A DNA stretch of 38,244 bases from Lutibacter sp. (GTDB taxonomy: Bacteria; Bacteroidota; Bacteroidia; Flavobacteriales; Flavobacteriaceae), in contig JACUUQ010000004.1 of NCBI GenBank assembly GCA_014859175.1, positions 1 to 38,244 on the forward strand, written 5' to 3'. Below the pieces are notes generated by a model. That model was not told the DNA's origin and ran no database searches. It was given only the letters and a program-made list of their open reading frames with translations. A program made the translations under genes and the position numbers. This document shows, piece by piece, positions 18,632-28,238 of this stretch (the stretch's first letter is position 1; the number at the start of each line of letters is the position of its first letter).

Positions 18632-19849
18632 TTACATCCTATAAATCCAGGAAGCTGGATTTTCCGTGGTTACATTTCGCGACAATACAAATCCCAAAAT
18701 TGTTTTTCCGGTAATTTTATCGGTAAAAATAGTTCCTATTTCTTGCTTTGTTTTTACTTTTTGGCCCGTATTCACAAATACATTTTCCAAATTTTTATAC
18801 ACGCTGATATAATCCCCGTGCTGAATTAATACGGCTTTTAAATTGCCGCCCAAAACTTGAACCGAAAGCACAGTTCCTTCAAAAACAGCGCGCGCTTTAC
18901 TGCCGCTGGCTGTGGTAATTCTAACGCCATTGCTTTGTATTGTGGCTGTTTTTACAACAGGATGCGGTTGTTTTCCGTAATAAGTTGACACAAATCCTTT
19001 TTCAACAGGCCACGGCAATTGTCCTTTGTTGGCCGTAAATTTTGTGGCCAATTCCTTCGCTTCGGCGGTTAGGGTAAAGGTTGCAGAAGTAGGTTTTGAA
19101 GTGTTTTTATTGGAAGCCACAATGGCATCCCTGATTATTTTATCTATTTGGGCATCAATCTTTCTTTCTTCTTTTTGAAATTGTGAAATTTGCCTCTTGT
19201 ATTTATTTTCTTTGTTTTTTACCTGACTCAATAAGCTTTCCTGTTCCTTTTTTTCCTTTTGAATTACAATTTGCTCTTGTTGTTTTTCAGTCAGAAGTTC
19301 TTGTTTTTGCTTCTTTTTTGAAATTAGGGTATCCGTTAAAACCTGAATTTCAATTGTTTTTCGCTGAATTTCATCTGCCTGATTTTTTCTGAAACTGGTA
19401 TATTGTTTCATGTACTGAAAGCGTTTATAGCCCTGATAAAAATTATCGGAAGAAAGCAAAAACATAATTCGACTATTTTGAGACTTGCTTTTGTACGATT
19501 TAAAAATCATTTGGGCATAGTCTTTTTTTAGCGCTTCTAAATTGCGTTGGTTTTTGTTTATTTCAAGCTGATTTGTGTAAATTTCATTCCCAAGCTCGGC
19601 AGATTCATTTGAAATAACGTTTATCAATTCTTCTCTTTTACCAATTTTATCGGTTAAATCTTTAACCTCAACCAATAAGTTTTTTTCCGTTCTTTTTGTA
19701 TTGGAAAGCAATCCATTGATATAAATTATATCTTTTTGAATCTGGGCTCTGCGCGCCTCCAAATTTTCACGCTTTGAGCTTTGGGCAAAAATTGCCACAC
19801 TTAAAAACAGTGCCGAAAAAAGAAAAATGTACTTGAATTTAAACTGCAT
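18632..19849 (-). CDS. EnvC-like murein hydrolase activator: coiled coil plus degenerate LytM/M23 domain
   Basis: Signal peptide, long K/E/Q-rich coiled coil, C-terminal LPWPVEKGFVSTYYGKQPHPV...ARAVFEGTVLSVQVLGGNLKAVLIQHGDYISVYKNLENVFVNTGQKV. Confidence 0.87.
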   Translation of the reverse strand: MQFKFKYIFLFSALFLSVAIFAQSSKRENLEARRAQIQKDIIYINGLLSNTKRTEKNLLVEVKDLTDKIGKREELINVISNESAELGNEIYTNQLEINKNQRNLEALKKDYAQMIFKSYKSKSQNSRIMFLLSSDNFYQGYKRFQYMKQYTSFRKNQADEIQRKTIEIQVLTDTLISKKKQKQELLTEKQQEQIVIQKEKKEQESLLSQVKNKENKYKRQISQFQKEERKIDAQIDKIIRDAIVASNKNTSKPTSATFTLTAEAKELATKFTANKGQLPWPVEKGFVSTYYGKQPHPVVKTATIQSNGVRITTASGSKARAVFEGTVLSVQVLGGNLKAVLIQHGDYISVYKNLENVFVNTGQKVKTKQEIGTIFTDKITGKTILGFVLSRNVTTENPASWIYRM

Positions 19850-20625
19850 TATTTTAAAGTAATTTCTTTGTAACCTGAAGGGATCTCAAAAGGAAACGTT
19901 AACACTTCGTTGAATTCAACCGACTTATATTGGATATTGATGGTGGTTAAATTATTGCGGTCCGTGGCTCTTATATTGATATTTTCGGGAAATTGCTCGC
20001 CCTTAATATTTTTGTAGTTTTCGTAGGAAACGGAGAGCAGTTGTTGCTTTTCCGTATTGGTAATTTCTTGTCGGTTTAGCTTGAAGTTATCCGGATTCAT
20101 AAAAAACAAAATGCCAAACAATTCACTCTCCTTTATCGGCGATAATTGATACAGGTGATTGTCGATTTTAGAATCGTATTTTTCCTTCTTTAAGTTTAAA
20201 ACGGCTTGTCCCAATAAAATATTTTGCACTTTATCATAATCCAATTCTGTCCCCAGCCATTTGCTTAACAATGCAAAATCCCCATCATAATAAGTGCCCT
20301 TTAATTTTTCGTAATAACTAACCCTGCTTGGCGTAATTTTAACTTTTGCCAAAGGAAACCCTAACTTGGTGGCGCTCATCCAAATTGTTTTATCCATATC
20401 AATCCGAAGTTTTATATTTACGGAGGTTGACATTTTATTGTCGGAATATTTGGCATTTAAATTGGCATTCACCGTTTTCTGGTTGAAAGTATTGTCGTAG
20501 TGATTGCTAATGATTTTTTTCGTTGAAATGTCTTCAATGCTATCCATGTCGGTCACACTTTTTTTGCTTTTGCACGAAGAAAGTGCCAATAACAGCAATA
20601 TCGCTATTTTAAAATAATGTTTCAT
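19849..20625 (-). CDS. DUF4292-type lipoprotein
   Basis: Lipobox LALSSCKSK; position directly upstream of envC-like gene, 1-nt overlap; family name from recognition. Confidence 0.75.
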   Translation of the reverse strand: MKHYFKIAILLLLALSSCKSKKSVTDMDSIEDISTKKIISNHYDNTFNQKTVNANLNAKYSDNKMSTSVNIKLRIDMDKTIWMSATKLGFPLAKVKITPSRVSYYEKLKGTYYDGDFALLSKWLGTELDYDKVQNILLGQAVLNLKKEKYDSKIDNHLYQLSPIKESELFGILFFMNPDNFKLNRQEITNTEKQQLLSVSYENYKNIKGEQFPENINIRATDRNNLTTINIQYKSVEFNEVLTFPFEIPSGYKEITLK

Positions 20626-20720
20626 CTGAAGCTTTTAATTTTTTTTAATAGATCAGATGGAACGCCGGTAATTTTTTTGTGCTTAAGTTTATATTGGTTC
20701 TGGCGTTTCATCTTTTAATT

Positions 20721-21674
20721 TTATTTTCTTAACGCAGCGGATCTTTGTTTGTATTTTATTGCTTCGCTTTTGTTCCCCAACTTTTCATGGCTTACAGAAA
20801 GTTGTTCGTAAAAATCGGCTTCCATTGCGCTGTTGTCAATAACAAAATCAATGCCAATACTTAAAACGGCGATGGCTTCATTATATTTTCCCAGCATATT
20901 TAGCGCCAAACCATTCATTTTATATAAAAAAGGCTGCTCCGGAAACAATTCCAACGCCCCTTTACTGTCGGCATAAACTGCTTCAAAAAGTTCACCTGCC
21001 GCTTCTTTTTTCAATATTTCTTTTACCGTTTTAAAGTCTTTTTTTTCGGCATAAGATTTTTTCAATGTTTCAATATCATATTTTCCCGAGGTAATTTTAG
21101 TAGGATTTTCAATTTTTTCGGAAACCGATTTTCTGTTTTCCAAAAACTTTTTGAACGATTTTGTGCGCAATGTTGCCTTCGCATTTTCTTCAATTTTTGC
21201 AATCAAGGCTTCCGCTTCCGCAAAATTTTGATTTTGAATGTAAAGAAACACCAATTCTTCAGATTCTTTTGGCTGAAGTTTCAGTATTTTTTTTTGAACT
21301 TCAATGGCTTTATTAAAATTTCGATGCGCTTTTAAAATGGCCACTTTATGTTGCAACAAATACCTGTTTTCCGCTTCAAATTCCAAAGCTTTATCAATAA
21401 ATAATTCCGCTTCAAAATAATTGTTCAGTTCCAAATGATTTTTTGAAAATTCAAATAAAACAGACACATTCACAGCATCAATTTCATTGCACAATTCCAG
21501 ACTTTCAATCGCTTTTCCGTAGTTTTTTATGGCTTTTTGCTTTAAAGCCTCAAAAAAATGGGTTTGAAATTTTAAGTTGTTTTCTTCCTCTGTGTTAATA
21601 TTTTGGGCAATTGAAATACTTGAAATGAAAAACATTCCAACCGCCATTATCATATACAAATTCTTAGTTCCCAT
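20721..21674 (-). CDS. Secreted tetratricopeptide-repeat protein (start MGTKNLYMIM)
   Basis: Signal peptide; TPR-like AKAIESLELCNEID..., NEAIAVLSIGIDF..., EQLSVSHEKLGNKSEAIKYKQRS. Confidence 0.8.
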   Translation of the reverse strand: MGTKNLYMIMAVGMFFISSISIAQNINTEEENNLKFQTHFFEALKQKAIKNYGKAIESLELCNEIDAVNVSVLFEFSKNHLELNNYFEAELFIDKALEFEAENRYLLQHKVAILKAHRNFNKAIEVQKKILKLQPKESEELVFLYIQNQNFAEAEALIAKIEENAKATLRTKSFKKFLENRKSVSEKIENPTKITSGKYDIETLKKSYAEKKDFKTVKEILKKEAAGELFEAVYADSKGALELFPEQPFLYKMNGLALNMLGKYNEAIAVLSIGIDFVIDNSAMEADFYEQLSVSHEKLGNKSEAIKYKQRSAALRK

Positions 21675-21812
21675 AAAGCATTGCAATATACAATTTATTC
21701 AAGTGAAAAAATAGGTTAATTAGGTGGTTAGAAAAGAGAAAATAGCATAGAGAAAATAGAATTTTAACATTTAACCCGACTGCGGCAGGCCGGCTTTTAA
21801 CTTTTGTAAATT

Positions 21813-21845
21813 CCCCCTTCGGGGGTTAGGGGGCTTTTTAGGGGG
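21813..21845. repeat. CCCCC-TTC-GGGGG hairpin followed by further G5 runs
   Basis: CCCCCTTCGGGGGTTAGGGGGCTTTTTAGGGGG, G-run element at the 3' end of the ABC gene. Confidence 0.6.
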
Positions 21846-23525
21846 CTAAATTCCCTTAGGAATGGCGTCAATTAATTTTTGGGCATAGGCCGTTTTTGGC
21901 GATTTGTAAATGGCGTCGGCATCACCAATTTCTTCAATTTTGCCGTTGCTCATCACCACCAGCTGATCTGCCATATATTTTACGACCGCCAAATCGTGGG
22001 AAATAAAAATATAGGTGAAACCAAAATCGGCCTTCAATTCATTCAGCAAATTTAACACCTGCGCCTGCACGGAAACATCGAGCGCCGAAACCGATTCGTC
22101 GCAAATAATTAATTTTGGTTTTAGGGCAATCGTTCGCGCAATGCCAATCCGCTGCCGTTGTCCGCCCGAAAACTCATGCGGATATCTGTAAAAATGTTCC
22201 GCTTCCAAACCAACGCGTTCCAACAATTCAAAAACATATTTTTTTCGTTCTTCGGATGAATTTAATATTTTGTGCACTTTCATCGGTTCCATCAATGCTT
22301 CACCGACCGGAATTCTTGGATTGAGCGACGAAAAAGGATCCTGAAAAATGATCTGGACTTCTTTTCGGAAATCTTTTAACTCTTTTTTGGTTAGATTGGT
22401 GACGTCCTTTTGTTTGTAAAAAATTTGTCCCTTAGTGGCTTTTTCCAAATGCAAAATGGTGCGCCCTAAGGTAGTTTTGCCACAACCCGATTCTCCAACC
22501 AACCCCAAAGTTTCCCCTTCAAAAAGTTTAAAAGAAACGGCATCAACAGCTTTTACGGGATTCGCTTTTCCGAAGAAAAAAGGTTTTTCAGTGTTGAAAT
22601 AAGTCGCCACATTTTTAACTTCCAGCAAGGGTTTTGTTGCATAAATTTTGTCGTGAAAATCGTTTCGTTGGGCTGTGGTATATATTTCATGAGCAACCGT
22701 ATTTTCTATGAAATCTTTTACGGTGGGCAACTTTTTTAGGCGTTCTTTTAAATTTGGTTTTGAGTTTATGAGCGCTTTGGTATAATTATGAACGGGATGT
22801 TTAAAAACCTGGGACACATTTCCCTGCTCCACAATTTCTCCCTGATACATCACCAAAACGGTATCCGCAATTTCCGAAACCAAGGCCAAATCGTGTGTGA
22901 TAAAAATAATGCTCATTTCGGTTTCCTGCTGAAGTGCTTTCAAAAGTTCAATAATTTCTTTTTGAATGGTGACGTCAAGCGCTGTGGTGGGTTCGTCGGC
23001 AATTAAAATTTGCGGTTTGCAGGCGATGGCCATCGCAATCATCACCCGTTGTTTTTGTCCGCCCGAAAGCTGATGCGGATATTGACCGTACATCACTTCT
23101 GCCCTTGGCAATTTTACCTTCTGAAAAAGCGCAATCACCTGATTTTTAGCTTCCTTTTTCGGCAGCTTTTTGTGTTGCAATAAAATTTCCTGGACCTGAT
23201 AGCCGCAGGTTAAACTTGGATTTAAGGAACTCATCGGTTCTTGAAAAATCATGGAGATTTTATTTCCCCTTATTTTTTGAAACTCCTTTTCTGAAGTATT
23301 TTGTAAATTTGTGTCGTTGAATAAAATACTGCCGTTTATGGTCGCATTTTTTGGGAGCAATCCTAAAATTGCCAAAGAAGTCACCGATTTACCGCTGCCC
23401 GATTCGCCAACGATGCCCAATATTTGCTGTGAATTCAATTCAAATGAAACATCATTCACCACCTTATTTTGGTCAAACGAAATGGATAAATTCTGAACTT
23501 TTAAAATAGGTTCCATAGGGTTCAT
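21846..23525 (-). CDS. Fused double-ATPase ABC transporter protein, DppD-DppF/oligopeptide type
   Basis: Two copies of Walker A (GESGSGKS; GESGCGKT) and two signature motifs (LSGGQKQR; FSGGQRQR); MEPMKVH, ESVSALDVSVQAQVLNLL. Confidence 0.92.
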   Translation of the reverse strand: MNPMEPILKVQNLSISFDQNKVVNDVSFELNSQQILGIVGESGSGKSVTSLAILGLLPKNATINGSILFNDTNLQNTSEKEFQKIRGNKISMIFQEPMSSLNPSLTCGYQVQEILLQHKKLPKKEAKNQVIALFQKVKLPRAEVMYGQYPHQLSGGQKQRVMIAMAIACKPQILIADEPTTALDVTIQKEIIELLKALQQETEMSIIFITHDLALVSEIADTVLVMYQGEIVEQGNVSQVFKHPVHNYTKALINSKPNLKERLKKLPTVKDFIENTVAHEIYTTAQRNDFHDKIYATKPLLEVKNVATYFNTEKPFFFGKANPVKAVDAVSFKLFEGETLGLVGESGCGKTTLGRTILHLEKATKGQIFYKQKDVTNLTKKELKDFRKEVQIIFQDPFSSLNPRIPVGEALMEPMKVHKILNSSEERKKYVFELLERVGLEAEHFYRYPHEFSGGQRQRIGIARTIALKPKLIICDESVSALDVSVQAQVLNLLNELKADFGFTYIFISHDLAVVKYMADQLVVMSNGKIEEIGDADAIYKSPKTAYAQKLIDAIPKGI

Positions 23526-23838
23526 GTTGGTGTTTCTCTTGGTTACGAATATAGCCAAATTTGAACAAATTTAAGAAATCTTTTAGCCATTGAATCTTGA
23601 ATAAAATTTGATAAACAGTAGTTTTTTGAGTATATTGTTTTTATTTCACGGAGTTGCACAAAGCTAACACAAAGACAAACAAAGGTTTAGGAAATTAACC
23701 ACAAACGCATATATTTTCTCAAGGCACGCAAAGTATTTATCCATTAATTCGAGGTTAAATATGCCAATTCGTGTTGGTTTCAAATATTAAATAATCAAAT
23801 CTTTTGTTTTCTTGCGCCCTTCGCGATTTTTTTCATTG

Positions 23839-23853
23839 GCTCCTTGCGGTTAA
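23839..23853 (+). repeat. Left arm of inverted repeat pair flanking a small membrane protein gene
   Basis: GCTCCTTGCGGTTAA, reverse complement of TTAACCGCAAGGAGC at 24204-24218. Confidence 0.85.
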
Positions 23854-23876
23854 AAAACAGCACAAAAGCTATTGAA

Positions 23877-24119
23877 TTAATTATTTTTGGTGGCCAATTT
23901 CACCAATCCGACCGCAGAAACCAGCGCCCAACATCCTTCCAGTATCACAAAAGGCATATAATTTAAAAGTACCGAAGCCAAACAGGCAATGCCAGCACCC
24001 AAAAAATTTAACAGCAAATACGTTAAACTGTCGGTTTTAATTTTGTCTTTTAAATTCAGGAAAAAAGCCAATAAAAGTAAGGTTACGCCAATAAATCCGG
24101 TCCAATCGATGTAGTTCAT
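23877..24119 (-). CDS. Small membrane protein (CBU_0592-like domain)
   Basis: 80 aa, three hydrophobic segments; MNYIDWTGFIGVTLLLLAFFLNLKDKIKTDSLTYLLLNFLGAGIACLASVLL. Confidence 0.75.
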   Translation of the reverse strand: MNYIDWTGFIGVTLLLLAFFLNLKDKIKTDSLTYLLLNFLGAGIACLASVLLNYMPFVILEGCWALVSAVGLVKLATKNN

Positions 24120-24203
24120 GCTTGTTTTATTATTGATTTCACAAATAATTGCGAAAGTAAAATTAGGAGATTATTTGCGTATTCTAAGCAAAATGCAAAA
24201 AAA

Positions 24204-24218
24204 TTAACCGCAAGGAGC
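24204..24218 (-). repeat. Right arm of inverted repeat pair
   Basis: TTAACCGCAAGGAGC; similarity continues imperfectly through AAGCAAAAACGCAAGGAGCGCAA. Confidence 0.85.
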
Positions 24219-24451
24219 AAAAGCAAAAACGCAAGGAGCGCAATTTTGTTTTGGTTTACATTTTGATCTTAATTCAATGCGCGTTAGGGAGTGAAGCGGA
24301 AATCCCGGCGTTGCGAGTTTGTTGATAAATATGTTCGACAGATTGCCACGCTCCGCTCGCAACGACGGATTGAAGCGAAAAGCCCGACCCAAAGGGGAAC
24401 GCCCAAAATTAAATCTCACTTTTATTGTGTACTTTTGCAAAAATTTGAAAT

Positions 24452-26311
24452 ATGAATTATTTATCCGTTGAAAATATATCGAAGTCGTTTGGTGAAGTGG
24501 CGCTTTTTAGCAATGTTTCATTCGGCATAAATAAGGATCAAAAAATTGCCTTTATTGCCAAAAACGGCACCGGGAAAACCACAATTTTGAACATTATAGC
24601 GGGATTGGAGAGTCCGGACAGCGGACAAGTGGTGTCGCGCAAGGGCATAAAAATTGAATATTTGTCGCAGGAAGACAGTTTAGATGACAATTTAACGGTG
24701 GAGGAAACCATTTTTAATTCGGACAACGAGACGTTAAAAGTGATTGAGGAATATGAAAAAGCGCTGAACAATCCCAATGATGAAAAGGGGTATCAGGTGG
24801 CTTTTGAAAAAATGGAAAGGCTCAATGCCTGGGATTTTGAAACCCAATACAAGCAAATTTTATCAAAATTAAAATTAGACGATTTAACGCAAAAAGTGGG
24901 TTCACTATCGGGCGGACAGCGCAAAAGATTGTCGTTGGCAGTGATTTTAATCCACAAATCGGATCTGTTGATTTTAGATGAGCCCACCAACCATTTGGAT
25001 TTAGAAATGATTGAATGGCTTGAAAATTATTTTCAAAAAGAGAAAGTTACCCTTTTAATGGTAACACACGACAGGTACTTTTTAGAGCGTGTTTGCAACG
25101 AAATTATAGAATTGGATCAGGGAAATTTATACACTTATAAAGGAAATTACTCCTATTTTTTAGAGAAAAAAGAAGAGCGATTGGCGATTGAACAAGCAAG
25201 TGTTGATAAAGCCAAAAACCTGTTTGTGAAAGAATTGGAGTGGATGCGCCGGCAGCCGAAAGCACGTACCACAAAATCCAAATCGCGAATTGACGATTTT
25301 TTCATCATTAAAGAGGAAGCACACAAACGAAGAGACAACCATAAAGTGCAGTTGGAGATTGATATGGAGCGTTTGGGTTCAAAAATTGCAGAATTTCACC
25401 ATGTTTCAAAATCTTTTGGTGATTTGAAAATATTGGATAAGTTCGATTATGTGTTCAAAAGAAACGAACGCATAGGAATTATCGGCAAAAACGGCACCGG
25501 AAAATCGAGTTTCATAAAAATGCTTACCGGACAAATACCTGTTGATTCTGGCAAGGTTGTGATTGGTGAAACCATAAAATTCGGCCATTACTCACAAGAT
25601 GGAATTGTGATAAAGCCGGGCCAAAAAGTGATAGAAGTGATCAAGGAATTCGGGGAATATATTCCGCTGACCAAAGGAAGGAAAATTTCTGCAGCGCAGT
25701 TGCTTGAACGGTTTATGTTCAGCAGATCGAGGCAATACGATTTTGTGGAGAAATTAAGCGGCGGCGAACGAAAACGCTTGTATTTGTGCACGGTTTTAAT
25801 CCAAAATCCGAACTTTTTAATTCTGGATGAGCCCACAAACGATTTGGATATTGTAACCTTGAACGTACTGGAAGATTTTTTGCTCGATTTCCCAGGCTGT
25901 TTAATCGTGGTTTCTCACGACCGATATTTTATGGACAAGATTGTGGATCATCTTTTTGTTTTTAAAGGCGATGGCGTTATTGAAGATTTCCCCGGAAATT
26001 ATACCGATTACAAAGTGTATGAAGATTCAAAACCTGCGGAAGAAAATACGGCAGTAAAAAACACAGATTCCAGAATAAAATCTGACAACAAATCGAAATT
26101 GTCGTTTAAAGAAAAAAAGGAATTCGACAATATTGAAAGCGATATTGAGGCTTTAACCACACAAAAAAGCGCCATTGAAGCAAAGTTTTTGGATGCTGCG
26201 CTTTCTGTGGAAGAAATCAACGAACTGTCTGCAAAACTTCAGGAAATTAATCAAAAAATCGATCAAAAAGAAGGGCGTTGGTTTGAACTTTCTTCGATGT
26301 TGGAAGATTAA
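24452..26311 (+). CDS. ABC-F family ATPase (Uup-like)
   Basis: Two Walker A (AKNGTGKTTIL; GKNGTGKSSFI), signatures LSGGQRKRLSLA and LSGGERKRLYL, LDEPTNHLDLEMIEWLE; C-terminal coiled coil. Confidence 0.94.
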   Translation: MNYLSVENISKSFGEVALFSNVSFGINKDQKIAFIAKNGTGKTTILNIIAGLESPDSGQVVSRKGIKIEYLSQEDSLDDNLTVEETIFNSDNETLKVIEEYEKALNNPNDEKGYQVAFEKMERLNAWDFETQYKQILSKLKLDDLTQKVGSLSGGQRKRLSLAVILIHKSDLLILDEPTNHLDLEMIEWLENYFQKEKVTLLMVTHDRYFLERVCNEIIELDQGNLYTYKGNYSYFLEKKEERLAIEQASVDKAKNLFVKELEWMRRQPKARTTKSKSRIDDFFIIKEEAHKRRDNHKVQLEIDMERLGSKIAEFHHVSKSFGDLKILDKFDYVFKRNERIGIIGKNGTGKSSFIKMLTGQIPVDSGKVVIGETIKFGHYSQDGIVIKPGQKVIEVIKEFGEYIPLTKGRKISAAQLLERFMFSRSRQYDFVEKLSGGERKRLYLCTVLIQNPNFLILDEPTNDLDIVTLNVLEDFLLDFPGCLIVVSHDRYFMDKIVDHLFVFKGDGVIEDFPGNYTDYKVYEDSKPAEENTAVKNTDSRIKSDNKSKLSFKEKKEFDNIESDIEALTTQKSAIEAKFLDAALSVEEINELSAKLQEINQKIDQKEGRWFELSSMLED

Positions 26312-26412
26312 ATTGACAATTTTGAATGATGAATTCTTAATTTTGCCCTTCGACTGCGCTCAGGGTGACGAGATTTTGAATTACACAAATAAATATTGAT
26401 CGAAAATACCAA

Positions 26413-26457
26413 CTATTTTTTTATTTTCCCCAACCCTAAAGGGCGATAAAAAAATAG
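26413..26457. terminator. Bidirectional terminator-like hairpin between convergent genes
   Basis: CTATTTTTTTA ... TAAAAAAATAG, 11-bp perfect arms with inner CCCT-AA-AGGG. Confidence 0.55.
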
Positions 26458-26511
26458 CTTTGTACACTAACAATTGAAAATACCAACTTTCCAAAATACC
26501 AATATACCTAC

Positions 26512-27231
26512 TTACACGTGAACAATGTTTAGTTCCTCAATTAACGGTTCATTGTTGAATCGCAACAGTAATTGAGCAACGGCAATGGTGTCTTTTTCGC
26601 AATAAACGGCAATGCGGGCAACGTCTTTTTCCTGGTAATAAACGCCGCAAACTTCGCTTCCGCTAATGTCGTCTTTGGGCGAAGGAATATTTAAAATTAA
26701 CGTGAGCAATTTTAGAGAAGTGTAATGTTTATAATCGCCAAATTTCCATAGCTCCATCGTATCTAAATGCCCAATTTCCCAAGGTTTTTTTCCGAATAAA
26801 TTCAGTTTTTCCGGCAAAGCAATTTGGTTGATAATCATTCTGCGGGCGATGTAAGGAAAATCAAATTCTTTTCCATTGTGGGCGCATAAAAGATGCTCGG
26901 GTTTGTTAAAATGGCTTTCCAGCAACTTTTTAAATCCGTTTAAAATTAACGCTTCATCATCGCCAAAAAAAGAGGTAACACGAAATGTTCGGTTTTTTGA
27001 ATTAAAATTGACAAAATAGCCAACGGAGATACAAACGATTTTACCAAATTCGGCCCAAATTCCGGCGCGTTCATAAAATTCATCAGAAGTCACTTCTTCT
27101 TTGCGCTGGTAAGCAGTTTTTTGGGCGAAAAGTTCCTGTTTTTCTTCAGACAATTCAGAAAAATTTTCAACTTCCGGAACGGTTTCAATATCTAAAAATA
27201 GGATGTTTTCGAAATTAAGTTTTGTGTTCAT
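26512..27231 (-). CDS. 3'-5' exonuclease, DEDDy/PolB-type RNase H-like
   Basis: ILFLDIETVPE (motif I), CAHNGKEFDFPYIARRM (motif II), YCEKDTIAVAQLLL (motif III). Confidence 0.88.
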   Translation of the reverse strand: MNTKLNFENILFLDIETVPEVENFSELSEEKQELFAQKTAYQRKEEVTSDEFYERAGIWAEFGKIVCISVGYFVNFNSKNRTFRVTSFFGDDEALILNGFKKLLESHFNKPEHLLCAHNGKEFDFPYIARRMIINQIALPEKLNLFGKKPWEIGHLDTMELWKFGDYKHYTSLKLLTLILNIPSPKDDISGSEVCGVYYQEKDVARIAVYCEKDTIAVAQLLLRFNNEPLIEELNIVHV

Positions 27232-27273
27232 TGCCCTTTTTTGATATAAATGTACTAATTAAATTGAATTAAT

Positions 27274-27413
27274 AAGTGCCTAAAGTACTTAAAGTGAGCT
27301 AAAGTGCCTAAAGTTGAGAAAGAGGAAGTGCCTAAAGTTAAATGTACTTGAATTGAACTGAGAATAAAATAACTATAGGAACTCTAAACGCTATGCACTT
27401 TAAGTACTTTTTT
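27274..27413. repeat. Degenerate short-repeat array with inverted ends (no gene inside)
   Basis: AAGTGCCTAAAGTACTTAAAGTGAGCTAAAGTGCCTAAAGTTGAG ... GCACTTTAAGTACTTT; 15-bp arm AAAGTACTTAAAGTG recurs inverted at the right end. Confidence 0.85.
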
Positions 27414-27478
27414 TTTAAATTAAGCTATTGTAAGTTTTATGTTATCTTAATGTTATAATTTTAAATTATGGTTATCTT

Positions 27479-27511
27479 TTGCACAGTAAAAGTAAATTAT
27501 GACTACTTTTG
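27479..27511 (+). promoter_or_regulatory. Candidate Bacteroidetes-type promoter for the response regulator
   Basis: TTG (27479-27481), 22-nt spacer, TACTTTTG (27504-27511) matching TAnnTTTG. Confidence 0.35.
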
Positions 27512-27542
27512 ACTGCTTTTAAGACATAAAACAGCATCAATT

Positions 27543-28238
27543 ATGAAAAATTCTGATATTAAAATATTGTTGGTTGATGATGAGCCGGATGTTTTAGAGA
27601 TTGTTGGTTACAACCTGAAAAATGAAGGCTATAAAATTTATACCGCCAAAAATGGTATTGAAGCAGTTGAAAGCGCAAAAAAACACGAGCCGCATTTAAT
27701 TATTTTAGACATTATGATGCCCGAAATGGACGGCATTGAAGCCTGTGAAAAAATTAGGGCAACTAGAGGTTTGGAAAATGTGTTAATCACTTTTTTTACG
27801 GCACGCAGTGAGGATTATTCGCAAATGGCCGGTTTTGATGTTGGGGCAGATGATTATATCACCAAGCCCATAAAACCCAAAGTGCTGATCAGCAAAATAA
27901 AGGCGCTCTTGCGAAGGGTTGACGATGTTAGCAATTCCGAAACAGAAAAAATAAAAATAGGCGACTTTATTATTGACCGTGAAGAATATGTGATTATTAA
28001 AAATGGCGAAAAAATGTCGCTTCCCCGAAAAGAATTTGAACTTTTTGCGCTGTTGGCTTCAAAACCCGGAAAAGTTTTTAAACGCGATGATATTTTGAAC
28101 CAGGTTTGGGGTAATGAAGTGGTTGTTGGCGGCAGAACCATTGATGTTCACATCAGAAAATTGCGCGAAAAATTGGGCGATGATAATTTTAAAACCATCA
28201 AAGGCGTTGGGTACAAATTTGTGATTGATGAAGATTAA
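27543..28238 (+). CDS. OmpR/PhoB-family response regulator
   Basis: KILLVDDEPDVLEIVGYNL, LIILDIMMPEMDGIEAC, GADDYITKPIKPKVL, C-terminal winged helix NQVWGNEVVVGGRTIDVHIRKLREKLG. Confidence 0.96.
   Translation: MKNSDIKILLVDDEPDVLEIVGYNLKNEGYKIYTAKNGIEAVESAKKHEPHLIILDIMMPEMDGIEACEKIRATRGLENVLITFFTARSEDYSQMAGFDVGADDYITKPIKPKVLISKIKALLRRVDDVSNSETEKIKIGDFIIDREEYVIIKNGEKMSLPRKEFELFALLASKPGKVFKRDDILNQVWGNEVVVGGRTIDVHIRKLREKLGDDNFKTIKGVGYKFVIDED

Noticed and set aside
24204-24440. 78-aa minus-strand ORF
   Set aside because: Overlaps repeat-like intergenic sequence (CGCAAGGAGCG, GTTGCGAG, GCTCGCAACGACGG); low-confidence translation with no domain.
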